Source: Acidobacteriota bacterium (GTDB lineage: Bacteria; Actinomycetota; Acidimicrobiia; Acidimicrobiales; SHLQ01). Taken from it: a DNA stretch of 5,606 nucleotides. Shown one piece after another: positions 5,597-5,606 of the stretch. The translations under genes were made by a program, and so were the position numbers. The stretch covers positions 1 to 5,606 of the forward strand of contig JADFOM010000180.1 of NCBI GenBank assembly GCA_022562835.1, written 5' to 3'. Position 1 is the stretch's first letter; the number at the start of each line of letters is the position of its first letter. The notes under the pieces were generated by a model. It did not search any database. It saw only the letters and a program-made list of their open reading frames with translations, and was not told where the DNA came from.

Positions 5597-5606
5597 CACG
5601 AGACTG
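5475..5606 (+). CDS. Coding-like frame running off the right edge (partial, unidentified)
   Basis: In the frame one base ahead of the glycosylase, the last ~120 bases read as a balanced peptide: SAVDLSAAVTVAIKGEFD, then RHALLTADRAQSVYRATVSN. Its third positions are mostly G or C, as in a real gene, while the glycosylase frame over the same bases gives an Arg-rich string. The frame is open from a TAG at 5418-5420 to the window end. I see no start codon with a ribosome site, and I do not recognise the family. It may be a fragment of another gene joined to the broken glycosylase. Confidence 0.35.

Overview
The window reads as high-GC actinobacterial DNA. The most likely source is the Acidimicrobiia (Ilumatobacter-like). 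This is inferred from the style of the proteins (a wax-ester/diacylglycerol acyltransferase with a 'RMSDSENLMW' N-terminus, a 17beta-HSD4-type dehydrogenase, a Mug-type glycosylase with an N-terminal extension) and from G/C-rich third codon positions. No rRNA or other marker gene confirms it. No tRNA, CRISPR array or transposase gene was seen.

Layout: the first ~75 bases hold at most the tail of an upstream gene. A 470-residue WS/DGAT acyltransferase (76-1488, +) follows. The 205-base gap after it holds a very large, almost perfect hairpin (about 1502-1573) and a short degenerate 13-bp tandem repeat (1600-1638). A small minus-strand gene (1694-1936, 80 aa) diverges from a 298-residue short-chain dehydrogenase of the peroxisomal-multifunctional-enzyme type (2033-2929, +). 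Next come a small plus-strand ORF (3016-3219, 67 aa) and a PAP2-family phosphatase (3234-3767, +) that look translationally linked. A convergent 60-residue small protein with a perfect Shine-Dalgarno (3773-3955, -) ends five bases from the phosphatase stop. A second, classical SDR (4116-4892, +) overlaps by ATGA with a Mug/TDG-type DNA glycosylase (4889-5596, +). The glycosylase carries an N-terminal domain resembling a cysteine-less TusA fold.

Together: several genes fit lipid metabolism. A PAP2 phosphatase could supply diacylglycerol, the WS/DGAT could esterify it to triacylglycerol, and the 17beta-HSD4-like SDR would act on 3-hydroxyacyl-CoA in fatty acid or sterol side-chain turnover. These are separate transcription units as far as can be seen, so the link is thematic and not proven.

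The right edge is abnormal. The glycosylase frame keeps family character up to about residue 204, then becomes arginine-rich nonsense and lacks the conserved C-terminal loop. A different frame over the last ~120 bases looks like real coding sequence. This suggests a rearrangement, a broken gene or an assembly join near position 5,490.
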